A DNA stretch of 64,000 bases from Rhizomys pruinosus (taxonomy: Eukaryota; Chordata; Mammalia; Rodentia; Spalacidae), in contig VZQC01005070.1 in assembly GCA_009823505.1 (NCBI GenBank), positions 2,352,942 through 2,416,941 on the forward strand, in the 5' to 3' direction. The notes under the pieces are model-generated. The model had not been told where the DNA came from and did no database searches. It saw nothing but the letters and a program-made list of their open reading frames with translations. Positions 1 through 11,299 of this stretch are shown here, one piece after another (within the stretch, counting starts at the first letter, position 1; each line of letters opens with the position of its first letter). Made by a program: the position numbers and the translations under genes.

Positions 1-499
1 AAAAAAAAAAAACCCTAGGATGAGTTGTAGAATCAAGTGACCACAAACAAAGTATTCTGCTTTCTGAAAAATATTCCTCAATCTCAGGGCAGATTTACTG
101 GCAATAAACTGTCTATTTCGCTTCCTCTGAAGTTTATATAGATATAGATGATATATAAATGATATAGATATACATGCATATAGTTTTATATATTGATTTG
201 TAAATATATACTCTTATTTTGTTTTTCCTTTCATTTATCATAGAAACTATCACTAGATATATAAAATTCTAGATTTACAATAGACTCCCCCCACCTCAAG
301 CAACTTAAGAGGATTTAAGCTTACTTCCAGCTTCTGTGATTTCTGAAAAGAAATTTGTAGCCATTCAAATCACAGTAGGTAGCATAATATTTTACACAAC
401 TTTTTCTTTCTGGATTTTTTTTTAGCAACTTAGTTGAAATTTTTTGGTCCTGGATTTTTCTTATTAATAAAAATTTTAAAATTAAAAAAAATTTAGTAT
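1..499. other. AT-rich sequence without recognisable gene
   Basis: The stretch begins with an A run that may be the tail of an element lying outside the window. The rest is AT-rich single-copy-looking DNA with short TA-rich runs near 130-210. I see no exon, SINE or conserved motif. Confidence 0.6.
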
Positions 500-2147
500 T
501 TTCTTTCTCTTTCTTTTTTATTTATTTTAAGGGATTCACAATATAAGGAGCACAGTTGTTTTCAGAAAAAAAAACATTGCTCAGTTTGCCATACAATTAG
601 GTAATTGGTGCTAGCATCCACAGTTGGGGATACCAATATCATTTTGTTTTTTCTGGGACTGTTTTACTTCACTCAGCATGATATCTTCTAGCTCCATCAT
701 TTCCTGCCAAAGCTATGATGTCATCTTTCTTTATCACTATAGAACTCAGTGTAGTGTACCCCATTTTCTCTATTCACTCATCATTGAAGGCAATTGGGTT
801 GGTTCCAGCTCCTTGCTATGTGATTAGAGCTGAATAAACTGGCTGTTGCATGGATCTCTGTGGTAAAGATGAGTTCTTGTGGGTACATGCCCAGGAGTGG
901 TATGGTGGGTCAGGTGGCAAGTTCATTCCAAGTCTTCCAAGGGTTCTCCACACTGCTTTCCATGTGGCTGTATGAGTTTTACATTCCCCACCAGCAGTGG
1001 ATGAGTAGAACCCTTTTCCCAACAGCCTCTCCAGCACTTGGTATCATTTGTTTCTTGATCCAAGCCAGTCTTATGAGTAAGATGATATCTTAAGTGGTTT
1101 GATTTGCATTTCCTTATGTTAATGATGTTGAACACTTCTTGAGGTGTTTCTCAGCCATCTCTAATTCTCATTGTGAAGTCTTGTTCAGCTCTTTGCTCCA
1201 TTTTTGAGTGGGTTTTGTTTTTTTTTTTTTTTTGAGTGGTTTATTATTCTGGAAATCAATGCTTTGTCAGTTGTTTCTGCAGTGAAGGTTCCTCCCCACT
1301 CTGTGGGATTTCTCTTCACTTTCCTTGATTGTTTCTTTTGATGTACAGAAGCTTTTGCGTTTAATGAGGGTCCCATTTGTCAATTTCCAACCTTCATTCT
1401 TGCACAGCTGCTGTCTGATTTAGGAAGTCTTTTCCTACGATTATATCTTTAATCTGCTGCAAACTTTTCTTCTATTGCCTTCAGAGTTTGGGGTTTCATT
1501 TGAGGTCTTTAATCTATCTGGAGTTGACTTTTGTTACAGGGTGAGATGGTAGGGTATTTAATTTCATTCTTCTACAAGTGGTGATCCAGTTTTTGCAAAC
1601 ACCACTTGCTGAAATGCTGTCTTTTCTCCTTGTGTTCTTTTGGCTCTTTGTCAAATATGAGATAGCTGAAATGTATGTGCTCAAGTTTGGATCTTCAGTT
1701 TTGTTCCCTTGTCAACAGGTCTGTTTTTGTGCCCGGTACAAGCTGTTTTTTACAACTATAGCCCTGTAGTGTATCTTGAAGTCTGGTTATAGAGATCCCC
1801 CCACCCCTACCTCCCCCCCCACCCCCATATTGCTCTTTTCACTCGGGTATTGATTTGCTATTCGGAGTGTTTTCCAAATGAAATTAAGGACTTTTTTTCC
1901 AAGCCTGTGAAAAAACTCTTGGGGATTTTAATTGGGATTGTGTTAAATCTGTGCAAGAGTTTTGCTAGAATGATGTTTTTACTATTTTGATTTTCCATCC
2001 ATGAGCATGGGTGTTTTTCCATCTTCTGATGTCTTCTTCAATTTTCATCTTCAACGGTTTAAAATTTTTGTTGTAGAGATCTTTGGTGTCCTTCGGTTAG
2101 GTTTTTGTTCCTAGGTATTTTGTTGTTTTGAGACTATTGTGAGTGTG
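500..2147 (-). mobile_element. L1 LINE, 3' part, minus strand, 5'-truncated
   Basis: Reading the minus strand gives the C-terminal half of L1 ORF2 broken by frameshifts. Pieces are recognisable at 816-1135 (the zinc-knuckle region and the WRTLGRL stretch) and 1185-1376 (NPTEWGGTF...DKALISRI). Further upstream ORF2 sequence runs to about 2100. The 3' UTR lies at about 500-600. Three other minus-strand L1 pieces in the window (14072, 17549, 28206) align with it by eye. No intact domain remains, so the copy is dead. I could not find a convincing target-site duplication because the 5' end abuts a B1. Confidence 0.85.
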
Positions 2148-2301
2148 TTTTTTTTTTTTTGTCTTTTTGAGACAGGGTCTCCCTGTAGCCCCAGCTGTCC
2201 TGGAATTCACTCTGTAGACCAGGCTGGCCTTGACTCACAAAGATCTGCTTGCCTCTGCCTCCCGAGTGCTATGATTAAAGGTGTACACCACCATGCCCGG
2301 C
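2148..2301 (-). mobile_element. B1 SINE, minus strand
   Basis: A T-rich start is followed by the antisense B1 pattern: GAGACAGGGTCTCC, then the GGCTGGCCTTGACTC core, CTGCCTCCCGAGTGC, and the CCATGCCCGGC 5' end. It is a full-length 7SL-derived B1 at or just beyond the 5' limit of the preceding L1. The 100-odd bases after it are unassigned. Confidence 0.9.
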
Positions 2302-2304
2302 TCT

Positions 2305-4425
2305 CAGTTCTTTTAGAATTGTCTACAACAAAAGTCTATGAAACTCCAGAGCCCAAAGCTAGTCTGGTACAGTTATGAATAAAAATGACTCTTCTTCTAT
2401 CAGATGGAAATTTTAGCTGACTCCTTGGGCATATCCTTTTATTTATGAATGAAACATACAAAGTAAATGAGCAATTTTTATGGTATTCATATGTAGGTAT
2501 CTTACTACATATTCTTTTTAAATTAGAAGTCAGTCTGAGTAAGTGACATAGAAAATGATCTGAGTACATTTTAGGATACATAATGACCACAAGGATTTAG
2601 GGGAACGTTTTTTTTCCATGTAGAAAAAGAAGATATGCTCACTAGATATTGTTGCACACCAATGCATTCAGTATAACATGAAGATGTCCCTCTTAGGAAG
2701 TGAGGCTAAATCTTCTGTTAGGCTATGGACATACCTTAAAGTTGATTTTCTTCTGAAAAGCAAAGACATTTTATCATCATAGTCAAAGATCTAGATTCCC
2801 TCTCAAAATCCCAGTATTAAACAAATCCCTTCATCTTGCAAAGGGGATGACCTATCTCGAATATCTGTCTTTTGAGCAAGACCAAAAGGTAACTTTTACA
2901 AATATATTGCCAATTTTATTCATTTACTTCAGCATCTTCAAGCATGGATTAGACACAGATAAAATCATTAGGAAAGAGAGGGCTGGACTTATCTTTATAA
3001 CATTGGAGTTTCATATATCTTATGAAAATTTAAAGCACACATATTGGACCTCTTTTAAACTAACATTTCTAGGCTACTAAGGTCCCCAACCAACAGCTAA
3101 ACTTCAGCTAGGCATCTTCTTGGTCAATTCTCTTCTCTTTGGGTGTAGTTATTCTTTCTTAAAACATAGTCTAAACATTTGTTATTTTTCTTTATTCACT
3201 TAAAGTGTGTTTAAGAATTGTTCCTCTATCTGTTTTATTCCTTATGTCAGTTGAAGAAGAAAAACTATCTGACTCCGTAGATTAATAGGTACCAGTGCGG
3301 ACCTGTGCATTCATTTTGATGTGAAGATCTTGCTTCTTGGGAAGAGAAGCTGGCCTCCCGTGATTACAACTGTGCTCTGAGGATGTTTTAGAGCTGATCT
3401 TCTGAAACACTTTCTTTTTTGAATATGCTGCATGATGAATTTGTAAGGAAATGGCCATTTTCTACGAAAGCTATAGGGCTGAAACTCCTGCTCTTCACCA
3501 CAGCACAGGTTCAAGATCAGGCAAATGACTCCTTGCATATTAATTGCTTAATCAAAATTCTTTGTTTCCGCTCAGAGTTCTCAGCTCAATGAGAAATGAA
3601 TACTTGAAGAGACACTGAGATTTCAGTGCTTTCTCACAACACAGACAAGCTGGCTGCTAGACTTTACAAAGGTTTATAATGATCAAGATCTCTTAGCATG
3701 ATTTAAAACTGCTTAGCATTTTCTCGATGCCAGGAGCTCCTTGCTGTTTTGTCTACAATCAGCTTGATAGAATTCACAGTCTACTCAGTGGCTTGCCAAG
3801 GACAGAACTCTAAGCAGAAATATGAGTCCAGGTAGGCTGTTCTGAGATGGAAGTTAAGAGTTGTGCATAGTGTAGAGCTGTTCTGTGACTCTCAATGCAA
3901 CAATGTCTTTTCAATCCTGTTCTCAGATCAAATGGGAAATTATAAACTCATTACTGCCCTAGAGTCAACTACTTGCCAAGAGAGCAGATGGCCATACCAC
4001 TAAGCAACCTTGACCTTCTAGTCACCATTTCTGTCAATCAGACACAGGACTTCTCTGGGGAATATACTGTCTTCTGTTAAAAACGGCGTGTTCAACCACC
4101 ACTATGGATTTACATATAGTCAACATAGTAAATATTGATATAACTTTTTCCCTCCTGTGAACTAAAATGATATGGTCCTACATAAATTCTCTATAAACTT
4201 CAACTGCTTCCATATAAATACTGCCTAGAAAATAGAACACTGCTGAGGCAGAATCAACAGTTATGTTTGACATCTGAAGTTCAAAGGGGCTGAGAGAACA
4301 CTTGAGTGTTGTATAACACACAAGTAAGTGCCCATCTAAGTCATAGGAAATAGCCCTCATTCATAGATTGTCCATCATTAACTAGTATGCTTGCATGAGG
4401 TGTGGAAGGTCTATAGTTAGTTCAG
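2305..4425. other. Unique-looking sequence, no gene recognised
   Basis: About 2.1 kb of AT-rich DNA without a recognisable SINE, LINE or LTR. Short open frames on both strands (longest about 84 residues) have no domain, no splice context and no codon bias that I can see. Diverged ancient repeats may be present below what I can recognise by eye. Confidence 0.5.
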
Positions 4426-4486
4426 AGAACATATTCCCTTTGGTAGCAAGAACATTTTCCCTTTGGTAGCAAGGGAAAATGTTCTT
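4426..4486. repeat. 23-base tandem duplication ending in a perfect hairpin
   Basis: The segment at 4426-4450 is repeated with one mismatch at 4449-4473 (period 23). Overlapping this, 4448-4463 and 4471-4486 are perfect 16-base inverted arms separated by a 7-base loop (TGGTAGC). The right arm copies the left arm in reverse, as expected of snap-back templated synthesis during replication or end joining. Confidence 0.9.
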
Positions 4487-4779
4487 ACGGATACTACAAC
4501 TCCACAAGTGAGAAAAGCAGACATCTAAATAGACACATGGACACCAACAGATAGAGCCTTGCCCTAAAGCTCTACTAAGGTTTCATCAGTGACCTATGTG
4601 GTTGTGTCTGTAACCAGAAGACATTTACTCTATGATGGGTTCTCCAGTCCAAGATACACAGTAGAGAGGTTTAGATGGCTAGAAAATAATTCCCCAAGGA
4701 GTAGATGATTTGGAAAGAAGACAAGTTTCTGGGGTTGTAGTCTGTTCTAACCAGTTAACCTTTGTGCAAAATAACTTAC

Positions 4780-4995
4780 TTAGCATAATGAGCAAGAACC
4801 TGGACTTTTGTTCTAAGATGAACCTGGGTCTGATTCCTGACGTTGCTACTGACCTATTCCACATCTCAGTTCCCCATCCGTCAAATGGCAAGAGCAATAC
4901 TTTTGAAAGTTACTGTGATCATGAACTATATTGAAATATGGTAAGCTCATAGCATAATGCCTAGGACTAACTCATTAAATGTTAGTTATTATTAA
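4780..4995 (+). repeat. MIR SINE, plus strand (ancient)
   Basis: Diverged MIR reading: AACCTGGGTCTGATTCC (core), CTCAGTTCCCCATCCGTCAAATGG, then CATAGCATAATGCCTAGGACTAACTCATTAAATGTTAGTTATTATTA at the 3' end. Order and spacing fit the family over about 210 bases. This is a fossil shared by mammals, with no sign of current function. Confidence 0.8.
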
Positions 4996-5056
4996 TAAAT
5001 AATACTATTAATAGTTTAGTAAGCTTGGGAAAATGACATATATTCTAAGCCTATTT

Positions 5057-5058
<2 letters not shown>

Positions 5059-5106
<48 letters not shown>
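5059..5106. repeat. (GA)24 microsatellite
   Basis: An uninterrupted GA dinucleotide run of 48 bases. It creates a polyserine/leucine open frame on the other strand that should not be read as a gene. Likely length-polymorphic. Confidence 0.97.
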
Positions 5107-5108
<2 letters not shown>

Positions 5109-5267
5109 AAGGTCGATTACTATGATAAAAGCTTCTAGTTCCAGAATCTCATAGGTCTGTAATTCCAATTTTTGCTGATAAATATAGTTGTTTTCCACAG
5201 ACATGCAATCGGGTTCTCATGTATTCGTGGTGGAGGACGGTTAGGTTTGCATTTTATTTTCAAAAGG

Positions 5268-5425
5268 GTCTATGGCATGCCGCCATTAAATCCTTACCAC
5301 AACTCTATGAAATATCAAAAGGTAAAGACACTGAGACCTGAACAAGTTATGAGTCTTACCACAGTCATGCAGCTATCAGCAGGGCTGAAAACTAAAGGAA
5401 AAGATCGGGAGCCCAGGAAACAAAC
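5268..5425 (-). repeat. MIR SINE, minus strand (ancient)
   Basis: Antisense MIR order is visible: ATTAAATCCTTACCACAACTCTATGA, then ACACTGAGACCTGAACAAGTTATG, CAGTCATGCAGCTATCAGCAGGGC and a terminal GGGAGCCCAGG. This explains the 86-residue plus-strand open frame that crosses it. Its neighbour at 4780 is the same family in the opposite orientation. Confidence 0.75.
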
Positions 5426-5734
5426 TTGCTAAGGCCCCTAGCAATATAGGATGACACTACTGTGGTATTGCTGCCTCAGTGCCTACAATGCCCATGCTGG
5501 CTGTGAGATGGCTGAAACTCAGAACCACAGGCAAGGGGAAGGAGAGGGGAAGTGACGGCGCGTTAATTTATTTAGCATAAATAATGTATTCCTTAATTAT
5601 CTGCCACATGATTAAGTAATTCTGATGTAAATAATTGAAATCAAGGGAAGGGGAGGACATCAAGTGTGCAGAGTGCTGTTTTTTAAAATGTTCCTTCAGA
5701 GAAGGTCAATTGAGCTTGCAAATAAAGACTTCAT

Positions 5735-5960
5735 GTGATCATTTATTCATCGACGCTTACCATGGAGTGTTACTAAGTGCCAAGCAGGGTGTTGGGGTCT
5801 GGAGATACAGTGATGAACAACCCAAGTTTCTAATTTAGAGTGATTCACACCACGATGAGTAACACAGATATATAATGCCTGATTCAATTTTAGCTATCAC
5901 GTACGTGCCCTATAAGAACAGAGGAAGAAGTAACTAACTGCCTGGAAGACTAAAATAGAT
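5735..5960 (-). repeat. L2 LINE fragment, minus strand (ancient, tentative)
   Basis: Text such as TACTAAGTGCCAAGCAGGGTG followed by GGAGATACAGTGATGAACAA matches the antisense L2 3' region in wording and order. Beyond about 5830 the similarity is weak and the right limit is a guess. Confidence 0.5.
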
Positions 5961-6225
5961 TTAATCCTGGGTTGTAGTACAAAGAACAGAGGAGCTAGAT
6001 ATCTGGGGGAAGGAGTTGGGAGGGATTTTGTCATCATAATTTTGAATTAAGTATTATATTTCTGAAAAAGAAAGAATTGTAGCTGATATACAAGGAACAT
6101 TTAACCCAACTTGTTCTTTACTGTTGTGAAAGAGATGAGGATACTGTTCTCAAGATGTTTCCGGAGCACTCCTTACAGGAAAACCAATGACAGAGTTTAC
6201 TAAGAAAAAGTAAGAATGTGGTTTT

Positions 6226-6377
6226 GGCTGGGTGTGGTGGTGCACACCTTTAATCTCAGCACTTAGAAGGCAGAAGCAGGCAGATCTCTGTGAGTTCAAT
6301 GCCAGCCTGGTCTACGAAATCCTGTCTCAAAAAGAAGAAAACAAGCAAACAAACAAACACAACAACAACAACAAAAG
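6226..6377 (+). mobile_element. B1 SINE, internally shortened, with TSD
   Basis: GGCTGGGTGTGGTGG...CACCTTTAATCTCAGCACTTAG...CAGCCTGGTCTACGAAATCCTGTCTC followed by an A/C-rich tail. The usual GAGTTCCAGGACAGCTGGGG segment is missing. Near-identical flanks (GAATGTGGTTTTGG at 6214-6227 and 6378-6391) are a 14-base TSD, so the insertion is well defined. Confidence 0.92.
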
Positions 6378-6409
6378 GAATGTGGTTTTGGAAGTGTCAA
6401 ATATCAGAG

Positions 6410-6469
6410 GCTTCTGGATTTGAACCTATCTTTCATGTAGCTTCTGGAGTTGAACCTATCTCTGTCTGT
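6410..6469. repeat. 30-base tandem duplication
   Basis: Two adjacent copies of a 30-base unit beginning GCTTCTGGA.TTGAACCTATCT (6410-6439 and 6440-6469) with a few mismatches. The surrounding 6400-6600 stretch, with CTTCTTCACTTGTAAAGGAAG, looks faintly like plus-strand MIR. Confidence 0.75.
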
Positions 6470-6479
6470 TTAAAGTCAG

Positions 6480-7097
6480 GCTTCTTCACTTGTAAAGGAA
6501 GTGGACACTAGTCATAATCATGCCTGATTGTAAAGTCATTGAGGAAATTTAGTGAAATGAAGCATTTATGGGAGTTAACATAGAATTGGAGAGTATCAAA
6601 GGATCTAATAACATATAATTGTGACTATCAGCAGCAAGATTATCAATTCCAGTTTCCAGAGGAATCTAGAAGGCTCAAAACATTTGGGAGTTTGAGAAAA
6701 AGTAATAATCTCTTAGAGACTGAAATAGTCAATCTTTGGAAAATGAGAAAAAAAAAATCTCCATATACAGCATCATAAATACATATTCTACATGGAATGT
6801 ACAGTGCAATTTACAAAGTTCAAAAAAATTACAATTTTTAAAATTATAAAATGTATAGATGTTTTTGAAATACACAAAAGTTCAATAAAAAATAAGAAAG
6901 AGTGTTTCACCAAGGTTGCCTACTTACTAGCTCTGGTAGTCAAAACATTTTTACCAAAATATTAATTTTTGTCATTTGAAAAATGAGCTCATCTTTATCT
7001 TCTAACTTGGGACAGGAAATGCCAGAGATGGATTCTGAAAAAAATGTTAATAAAAGTTTGGGATCTCAAAGAATACTACAGAATGTCAGAAACCACA
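6480..7097. other. AT-rich sequence, nothing firm
   Basis: Possible diverged MIR tail up to about 6590. After that it is AT-rich DNA with no gene, SINE or motif I can defend. Confidence 0.45.
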
Positions 7098-7262
7098 ACA
7101 GCTAGATATGGTGTCACACACCTTTAATCCCAACACTAGAGAGGGAGAGGCGGCCGGATCTCTATGAGACTGAGGCCAGATTGCTCTACATAGTAGGTTC
7201 CTGGCCATCTGGGAGGACCCTGCCTCAGAAAACAAAAGAACCCAACAAAATAAAAACAAACT
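7098..7262 (+). mobile_element. B1 SINE, diverged, plus strand
   Basis: CAGCTAGATATGGTGTCACACACCTTTAATCCCAACAC, a GGATCTCTATGAGACTGAGGCC core, and CCTGCCTCAGAAAACAAAAG before an A-rich tail. It is more diverged than the other B1 copies, so probably an older insertion. Confidence 0.8.
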
Positions 7263-7344
7263 CAAAGTAATCATAGCACTAGCTTTTGTCTTAATGTTCC
7301 TCAAAAAATGCTGAGTATTCCACTAAAAGCTTTTGATTCACGTA

Positions 7345-7763
7345 TTCTTTATTTTGGTAAAATATACATGATACATTTATCATCTTAATCATCTTTATAT
7401 ATAAAATAATCAGTGGTATGAAATGCATTCCTAATGTTGCACCAATAATACCACTATCCATCCTCTGCATTCTTTTCCTCTTTAAAACTGAAACTACTCA
7501 TTAAATTTTAACCACCATTTCTGCCTCAGTGATTGAGATGACTCCAAATGCCTCATATAAGTGGTTTCATATAGAGTCTGCATTCTAGTGACTAGCTTCG
7601 CATAAGGTCCTCAAGTGTCCATTCAAGTTGTACCAGAATTTCCTTCCCTTTAAATCCTGAGGAACATTCCATTGTATGCATGCATCCCATTTCCTTATTT
7701 TTCATCCACCCAGCAACATGACTGGCTTCCATATTTTAGCTTTTGTGAATGATGCTACTAGGT
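7345..7763 (-). mobile_element. Old L1M-type LINE, 3' end, minus strand
   Basis: The order GGTAAAATATACATGATAC, GTTGCACCAATAATACCAC, TTAACCACCATTTCTGCCTC, CCTCATATAAGTGG, TCAGAATTTCC-like, TTCCATTGTATGCATG and CTTTTGTGAATGATGCTACTA matches the antisense 3' end of ancient mammalian L1M elements. It predates the rodent-specific L1 pieces elsewhere in the window. Confidence 0.75.
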
Positions 7764-7777
7764 CCACTAAGCTCTTT

Positions 7778-7875
7778 TTTTTTTTTAATTTATTTTTATT
7801 GATGCTTTGTGTATTTCATACATCATTTTCCAATTCAGTTCAGGCATATATCCCCTTCCCTTCCCCCCCCCCCCC
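7778..7875 (-). mobile_element. 98-base L1 3' UTR insertion with TSD, minus strand
   Basis: T run, then TTTATTGATGCTTTGTGTATTTC and CAATTCAGTTCAGGC, ending in a C tract; this is the antisense L1 3' UTR seen also at 14072, 26470 and 36166. It is bracketed by CCACTAAGCTCTTT at 7764-7777 and 7876-7889, a 14-base TSD. It is an extremely 5'-truncated L1 landing at the end of an older L1M fragment. Confidence 0.9.
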
Positions 7876-7889
7876 CCACTAAGCTCTTT

Positions 7890-8008
7890 AGAAAGCATGA
7901 ACTCAGGTGGGGCGGGGGCATGGGAGGCAAGATTGGGAGGCAAGATGTGTCTAGATTGGACTGAGAAATGATGTATGAGACACACATTTCAATAAACATG
8001 TTTTCAAA
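7890..8008 (+). mobile_element. L1 3' UTR fragment, plus strand
   Basis: ACTCAGGTGGGGCGGGGGCATGG, then ACTGAGAAATGATGTATGAGAC and TTTCAATAAACATG resembles the terminal L1 3' UTR at 58350-58450. It sits head to head with the minus-strand fragment before it. An internal GGGAGGCAAGAT motif is doubled. Confidence 0.5.
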
Positions 8009-8380
8009 AGCCTATTTGTTAAAAATACTAGGATGATCGACTTAGGTTCCTTTTCTCCTTTTGGCTTCCTCATATCATTGAGTCTCAGTCTGTGACTAAA
8101 ATCCATTGTTGTCTTTGGCAGGTGAAGTCTTATCTGTGGGTGTATTAGCATCCAGAACACTGGTGCTTGCTGCCTTTTTCTTCTTCACTGAATCAATCAA
8201 GCTCAGTTACTCATTTAGAAAATTCACCATGCTTTCTCTTCCTCTCATAGCAGAATCTCACATTTGATGAGGATACTGGCAGGTATTCTGAGGATCAAGA
8301 CTGTGGTGAATACCACAGAATCCAATCTCTAAAAAACATGTTGAGGTCTGGATCGTGCTTTTCAAATGATATATTATAAA
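8009..8380. other. Unique-looking sequence
   Basis: No recognisable repeat or gene. Short open frames only. Confidence 0.45.
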
Positions 8381-8391
8381 AATTAAAAACA

Positions 8392-8546
8392 AGCCGGATA
8401 TGGTGGCAAATGCCTTATATCCTAGCACTCAGGAGGCAGAGGCAGGTGGATCTTTATGAGTTCAAGGCCAGCCTGGTCTACAGAGCCAGTTCCAGGACAG
8501 CTGGGGCTACAGGGTGACCCTGTCTCAAAAAGATAAAAAACAAAAC
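8392..8546 (+). mobile_element. B1 SINE, full length, with TSD
   Basis: AGCCGGATATGGTGGCAAATGCC through GTTCCAGGACAGCTGGGGCTACAGGGTGACCCTGTCTC and an A-rich tail. Flanks AATTAAAAACA at 8381-8391 and 8547-8557 form an 11-base TSD. The pol III box region is near consensus. Confidence 0.93.
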
Positions 8547-8557
8547 AATTAAAAACA

Positions 8558-10315
8558 GTAAAAGGTACACTCCAACAATGTAAAGTGTCTTATGCCCAAT
8601 TTGGCATGAATATTAATTAAAGTATGGACATAAGTAAGAGAAATGATTTCCAATTTATTGAAGTGATTTAAATAAATATGTAGACAGATAAATATACAGT
8701 TCTGAATTGAAGGAAAACTTAAGTAAGCAGGTCTCTTAGGAGATTGTGCAACACACAATCTCTCCATGAAGCTGTGGTTGAGTTGGATCTCAGCCAACCA
8801 TGCCATGCCTTCCTATCATTCATAAAAGGTTCAGTCAGTCACCCAGGGGACAGTCTGGCTGGCTTGTTCGAGGTCATGTGCCTCTCATTTACCAAAAGAG
8901 GAGCACGAGTTCTTAACTGAGTATCACACACAGATCATACACATTGGGCAAAGTGTAATTTTTCAAAGGAATTTTAAAATGCTGTCACCAAAAGAAGGGG
9001 GAATGGATGCTGGGCAGGCAAAAACAACAGATGTCCACTGCAGCAGGGCTATTTGGTATATCTCTGATGAGCCAAAAGCCCAGAAATCATGCAAACACAC
9101 ATAGAGCAGCTCCCCCCCCCAACTCCCAACTATTTTGTGTTCGCTCCTAGAGTGAGTGCCCCTCAGATCTGGCTGACTTTTTTCTTCTTTGGTTCTATTT
9201 TTCCTTTTCATAAATATGCCTTTCCCTTCCTCTGTCCAGCATATTTCTGCTATGACTAGGGTTATTTTCAATAAATATATTTAGTTTAAAATGCAATCCT
9301 TTTTTACTCCTCTGACTGAATAAATATCAACCAGTTCCAGAGACAGAAGTGTTATGTGCATTTATGATAAAAATTGTCCAAATTACTTTGCATTATTTTT
9401 AGTTTGGGAAAATAGAAGTATCTTTGTTAAGTGAGGATCTACTTTTATTGTCAAATTCTACCCTGAAGACATTTCATATATCTTTTCTCTAATGAAGTGT
9501 TTTCTAGAAAGTAGAATGTAGTCCTCTGTTTCTAGTCTTTAGATGCCACAGATTGCTATGGAAACCTTGGGTTTCTTGATTTATAAGTCTTCCTTTGTGA
9601 GCAAAGTAATTTCAGTTTAATTTACTAATGGATTTTTACTCAATCTACAATAACAAATAAGTCTCACCACACCCTTTTTTATTAAAAATCTGTAATTGGA
9701 ATTTTGCAAATGAAAAGATTATTTCTCAAAGACCCTGAAATGTAATATACACTAGGAAAAAAAAATCAACAAGGAAATGGGAATAAAGTAACATATCAAA
9801 GTCAAAATACAGTGGTTACTTCAACAGTAATTTCTTGGAAAGCATAGCATTTATCTTAGAAGATCAAAAGATAAGCTTGAAATAGTAATCAGAACACAAA
9901 AATTTCACAAAAAAAATCAAACTCCCAAGTTCACTGAGCATTGTGTTCAAGAATGGTTGTATTTATTTATTCTTTGTTGTGAAAAATCCTGGAATGTAGA
10001 TTTAAATAGACAGATCCAAATGGTATTTTGACACATAACATCAGGGCTAAATGTGCCCTAGTTTACTTCAGTTCCTGTTTCATTTATACTAGATTCAATG
10101 TTGGATCCAAACAACTACAGAGAATTTTAACTTGAAACAAAGTGAAATGTCCTAACAAATCTAGTTGTCTGTCAACTGGCCCTGTGTTTATCCCCTTTGC
10201 AAAATCAACAGGGAGGTTTATTACAAAGAGAACGGGGCCAAGAAATACTTCAACTTCTACTGTAAACTTTTATGTGCTGTGTGTGCTTAGGCAAGTCATG
10301 CAGCCACTCAGAGTT
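8558..10315. other. Unique-looking sequence, 1.75 kb
   Basis: Mostly AT-rich. The 102-residue minus-strand open frame at 8963-9271 has no recognisable domain, signal or splice context. It spans a C8 run, and I treat it as chance. No SINE or LINE seen. Confidence 0.5.
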
Positions 10316-10321
10316 GTGTCT

Positions 10322-10579
10322 TTTTTTTTTTTAATTTTTTTTAAAATTTTATTTATTTCTGTATGTGTATGAATGTACTGTCTGCATGCAGGTTTGTGCA
10401 CCCGTGTCGTGCAATGCCGCGGAAGTCAGAAGAGGGCGTCGGATTCCCCTGGAACTGGAGTTCTCCTGGAATTGGAGTTTCGGACGGTTCTTGGTCGCCA
10501 TGTGGGTGCTGGGGATCGAACCCCGGTCCTCTGCAAGAGCGGTCGGCGCTCTTAACCGCTAGGCCATCTCTCCACTGCC
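10322..10579 (-). mobile_element. B2-family SINE (17-base-duplication type), minus strand
   Basis: Antisense B2: T-rich tail, ATTTATTTCTGTATGTGTATGAATG, GTGCACCCGTGTCGTGCAATG, two successive GGAACTGGAGTT/GGAATTGGAGTT units, GGGGATCGAACCCCGG (antisense B box) and CTCTTAACCGCTAGGCCATCTCTCC (A-box region). Little diverged. The frames across it encode the same short peptide as other minus-orientation copies and are not genes. No clean TSD found. Confidence 0.95.
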
Positions 10580-10599
10580 CAGCCTCCTTCACAAGTAGA

Positions 10600-11255
10600 T
10601 GTCTTTAGGATTAAGTGAGACAAGGCTAAAGGCTTTTAAATTAATCAATGTGTACTCAAATGTAGGGTACTCTCATGAACAGGCCCATGTCAAAATATTT
10701 CTTAAGACAGAGGGTGGGACTCAGCCTCCTCACAGCATGTAACACATTGGCTGTCCATATGGTTCTATGGAGGACAAGGAAGGCCAGAGGGGAGAAATTT
10801 TCTAAATGAGCAAAGTGTAGAAAATAGCATGCATGTGCCCTGAATGTCACTCAAACAAAGCAGGACTCCTGGGGAGTGACTGAGGACACATTCAGAGACA
10901 CAGGATCCGTTTTCTGAAGCTAATCTCATTAATTTAAGTCTCCTTTTATGTTCCTCAGATTGAATGAAATTAGGGTGCCTTCCCATTCTCATCAAAGGGC
11001 AGGTAAACTTCTATTTTGTGAAGCTGTCTAGGTCTTGGCTGAAAAAATCTGACTTCCTCCCAAACTTGACTGGACATGATTGAAAACTTTCAGACAATGT
11101 CACGGTAATAATGCCGCTCTGTTCCCTTGAGGTCAAAGATCTGTGCTCAGGCACATGTACTGAGTATGTAGAATACGTGTGACAGGGAGTGAAAATACTA
11201 ACATTAACACACTCTTATTTCTTATATTCATTCCCTCAGCTCATCTAACAACTAA

Positions 11256-11257
<2 letters not shown>
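10600..11257. other. Unique-looking sequence
   Basis: No recognisable repeat or gene in about 650 bases. Confidence 0.45.
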
Positions 11258-11292
<35 letters not shown>

Positions 11293-11299
11293 TGTGTGT
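11258..11299. repeat. (TG)n microsatellite, one interruption
   Basis: TG run with a single TT interruption at 11289-11290. Z-DNA-forming composition. Confidence 0.95.

Noticed and set aside
8963..9271. 102-residue minus-strand open frame
   Set aside because: No recognised domain. It crosses a C8 run and AT-rich DNA. Treated as chance.
10353..10608. Recurring 60-85-residue peptides starting MCMNVLSACRFVHPC or MYECTVCMQVCAPV in many places, resembling a small cysteine-rich protein family
   Set aside because: Each lies antisense or sense across a B2-family SINE copy. The shared peptide reflects shared SINE sequence in different frames, not genes.
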